64,000 bases of DNA from Prevotella sp. 10(H) (lineage in GTDB: Bacteria; Bacteroidota; Bacteroidia; Bacteroidales; Dysgonomonadaceae). This document shows positions 63,092-64,000 of this stretch, piece by piece (position 1 is the first letter of the stretch; every line of letters begins with the position of its first letter). The stretch covers positions 124,001-188,000 of the forward strand of contig NZ_JOMI01000004.1 in NCBI RefSeq assembly GCF_000711235.1, given 5' to 3'. The position numbers and the translations under genes are program-made. The notes below the pieces were generated by a model. It saw only the letters and a list, made by a program, of their open reading frames with translations. It searched no databases and had not been told where the DNA came from.

Positions 63092-63919
63092 ATGAAACTA
63101 CCAAAACTTAAGAAGCGGCTATATATCTATATCCTTTTGTTTACAGCGCTTTTGTTTTCCGAAAAATTTAATGCACAGGTCACAGTCGGATCAAACGTTC
63201 CGTCAAACAAGGGCGCTTTACTCGACCTGAAAGAAGACGGTAATCTGCAGGAAAATGCAAAAAAAGGGCTATTACTTCCCCGAGTGAATCTGCAGGCTGT
63301 AAATATTCTCCCTCCCGAAAACGGGACTTTTACCGAAAAAGATATACATGTAGGCCTTACGGTATATAACCTGAAAAACAATACAGGCTATGCAACACGT
63401 AATGACCCCGACATGCTCTGTGAAGGCCCCTACGTATGGGACGGAGACAAATGGGTAAGACTATGGAAAAAATGTATGTGCGAATACCAGATCATCGGCT
63501 GGGGCGATGGTAAGACATATAATATATTGTGTGACGATTTTGAAAACATTACACAAGAGCAGGCAATCAATACCTGCAAGGGTGCAGCCAACGATAAATA
63601 TTCATATCATCTGATGACATATGAAGAATATCAGCAGATATGGTCGCAACCTGTTTCTGTAGACGCTGTCCCGACTACCGACTATGGCTTTTCGAGCGGT
63701 ATAGATTACTTCGTTCACAAAAAGAGTTCAATAACACCTGCTTTGGGATGGGTAACGGTAGGTTTTCAATCCGGGACAAGTTCAGGTGATACAAGAGAAG
63801 TCTTAGCGTGGGACAAACTCGGATATCAGGTAACCGCAACAACAAGTAAATATTTTCCGGGAGGTACTCCTATCGGAGGAGAATTGAGTAGAAATCTGGT
63901 GCGTTGCATAAGAGATTAA
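63092..63919 (+). CDS. Secreted protein of unknown function
   Basis: A 275-residue protein with a signal peptide ending FNAQVTVGS (about residue 28). The mature N-terminus, SNKGALLDLKE followed by KKGLLLPRVNL, is a motif common in large families of secreted Bacteroidales proteins. The central part has Cys-rich CMCEYQIIGWGDGKTYNILC. The C-terminal region, ending ELSRNLVRCIRD, resembles the FISUMP-type end (Fibrobacter major paralogous domain) in having RCIRD. I use the ATG at 63092. Function is unknown; surface location is likely. Confidence 0.65.
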   Translation: MKLPKLKKRLYIYILLFTALLFSEKFNAQVTVGSNVPSNKGALLDLKEDGNLQENAKKGLLLPRVNLQAVNILPPENGTFTEKDIHVGLTVYNLKNNTGYATRNDPDMLCEGPYVWDGDKWVRLWKKCMCEYQIIGWGDGKTYNILCDDFENITQEQAINTCKGAANDKYSYHLMTYEEYQQIWSQPVSVDAVPTTDYGFSSGIDYFVHKKSSITPALGWVTVGFQSGTSSGDTREVLAWDKLGYQVTATTSKYFPGGTPIGGELSRNLVRCIRD

Positions 63920-63972
63920 CCAACGTAAACGAAGTAATTAAAGCAAATACACACAAACATAATACTGGCGAA

Positions 63973-64000
63973 ATGAAAGATATAAAATATACAAAAAAAC
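63973..64000 (+). CDS. Possible start of a truncated downstream gene
   Basis: An ATG at 63973 opens a frame reading MKDIKYTKK to the window edge, 53 nt after the previous stop. Lys-rich starts of this kind often precede a signal peptide. Nine codons are too few to be sure. Confidence 0.35.

Overview
The window is chromosomal DNA of a Bacteroidota bacterium, most likely order Bacteroidales and probably close to Dysgonomonas. The evidence is many promoters with the Bacteroidota -7 element TAnnTTTG, few purine-rich ribosome binding sites, class I fumarase, AsnA-type asparagine synthetase, GH92 glycosidase, LytS/LytTR signalling, TlpA/DUF4369 lipoproteins and AT-rich intergenic DNA. The genus is an inference from family content, not a measured identity.

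Layout. 1-8.2 kb: a DUF6056 membrane protein, a LysE exporter, a class A penicillin-binding protein, small membrane proteins and an ECF sigma factor operon (sigma, four-TM protein, TraB/GumN). 8.3-12 kb: a lipoprotein peptide deformylase, ilvE, lptB, ruvX and the housekeeping def. 12-16 kb: a polysaccharide export cassette of two Wza-like lipoproteins and a Wzc-like tyrosine kinase. 16-23 kb: a TPR protein, an ASCH protein, a tail-fibre-like protein, then thrS-infC-rpmI-rplT. 24.5-34.4 kb: DUF1080 hydrolase, an AraC regulator with a VOC protein, baeRF, fumarase, purN, and acpP-fabF-rnc. 34.4-42.6 kb: a TGS/uridine-kinase fusion, asnA, an SQR-like flavoprotein, NlpE-like and HMA-domain proteins, and a TlpA-like lipoprotein next to a remnant of a paralogue. 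42.7-50.8 kb: gcvP, an MBL hydrolase, PhzF, an NAD(P)-binding protein, rsmG, a DUF3298-like lipoprotein and a VWA protein. 51-57.7 kb: TPR-histidine kinase and LytTR regulator, a structured noncoding block, GH92 and glyA. 59-64 kb: an unusual soluble Clp-type AAA+/M41 protease fusion, rlmI and a secreted protein of unknown function.

Mobile and repeated DNA. Three 1,341-bp IS3-family copies with identical proteins, perfect 25-bp terminal inverted repeats and 3-bp target duplications lie at 23088-24428, 39261-40601 and 57736-59076. Each has its orfA-proximal end 15-17 nt from the base of an intrinsic terminator hairpin, always in the same relative orientation, which suggests terminator targeting. 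A separate diverged repeat of about 230-260 bp occurs in inverted orientation in two divergent promoter regions (29.7-30.0 and 37.4-37.6 kb). A G+C-rich block at 53.6-53.8 kb can fold into a long hairpin.

The strongest leads are the Clp/M41 fusion without membrane segments, the terminator-associated IS, the surface-anchored deformylase, a thrS leader hairpin that resembles a tRNA-Thr(UGU) anticodon loop, and a box shared by the AraC and VOC promoters at identical spacing. No tRNA, rRNA, CRISPR array or phage module was recognised.
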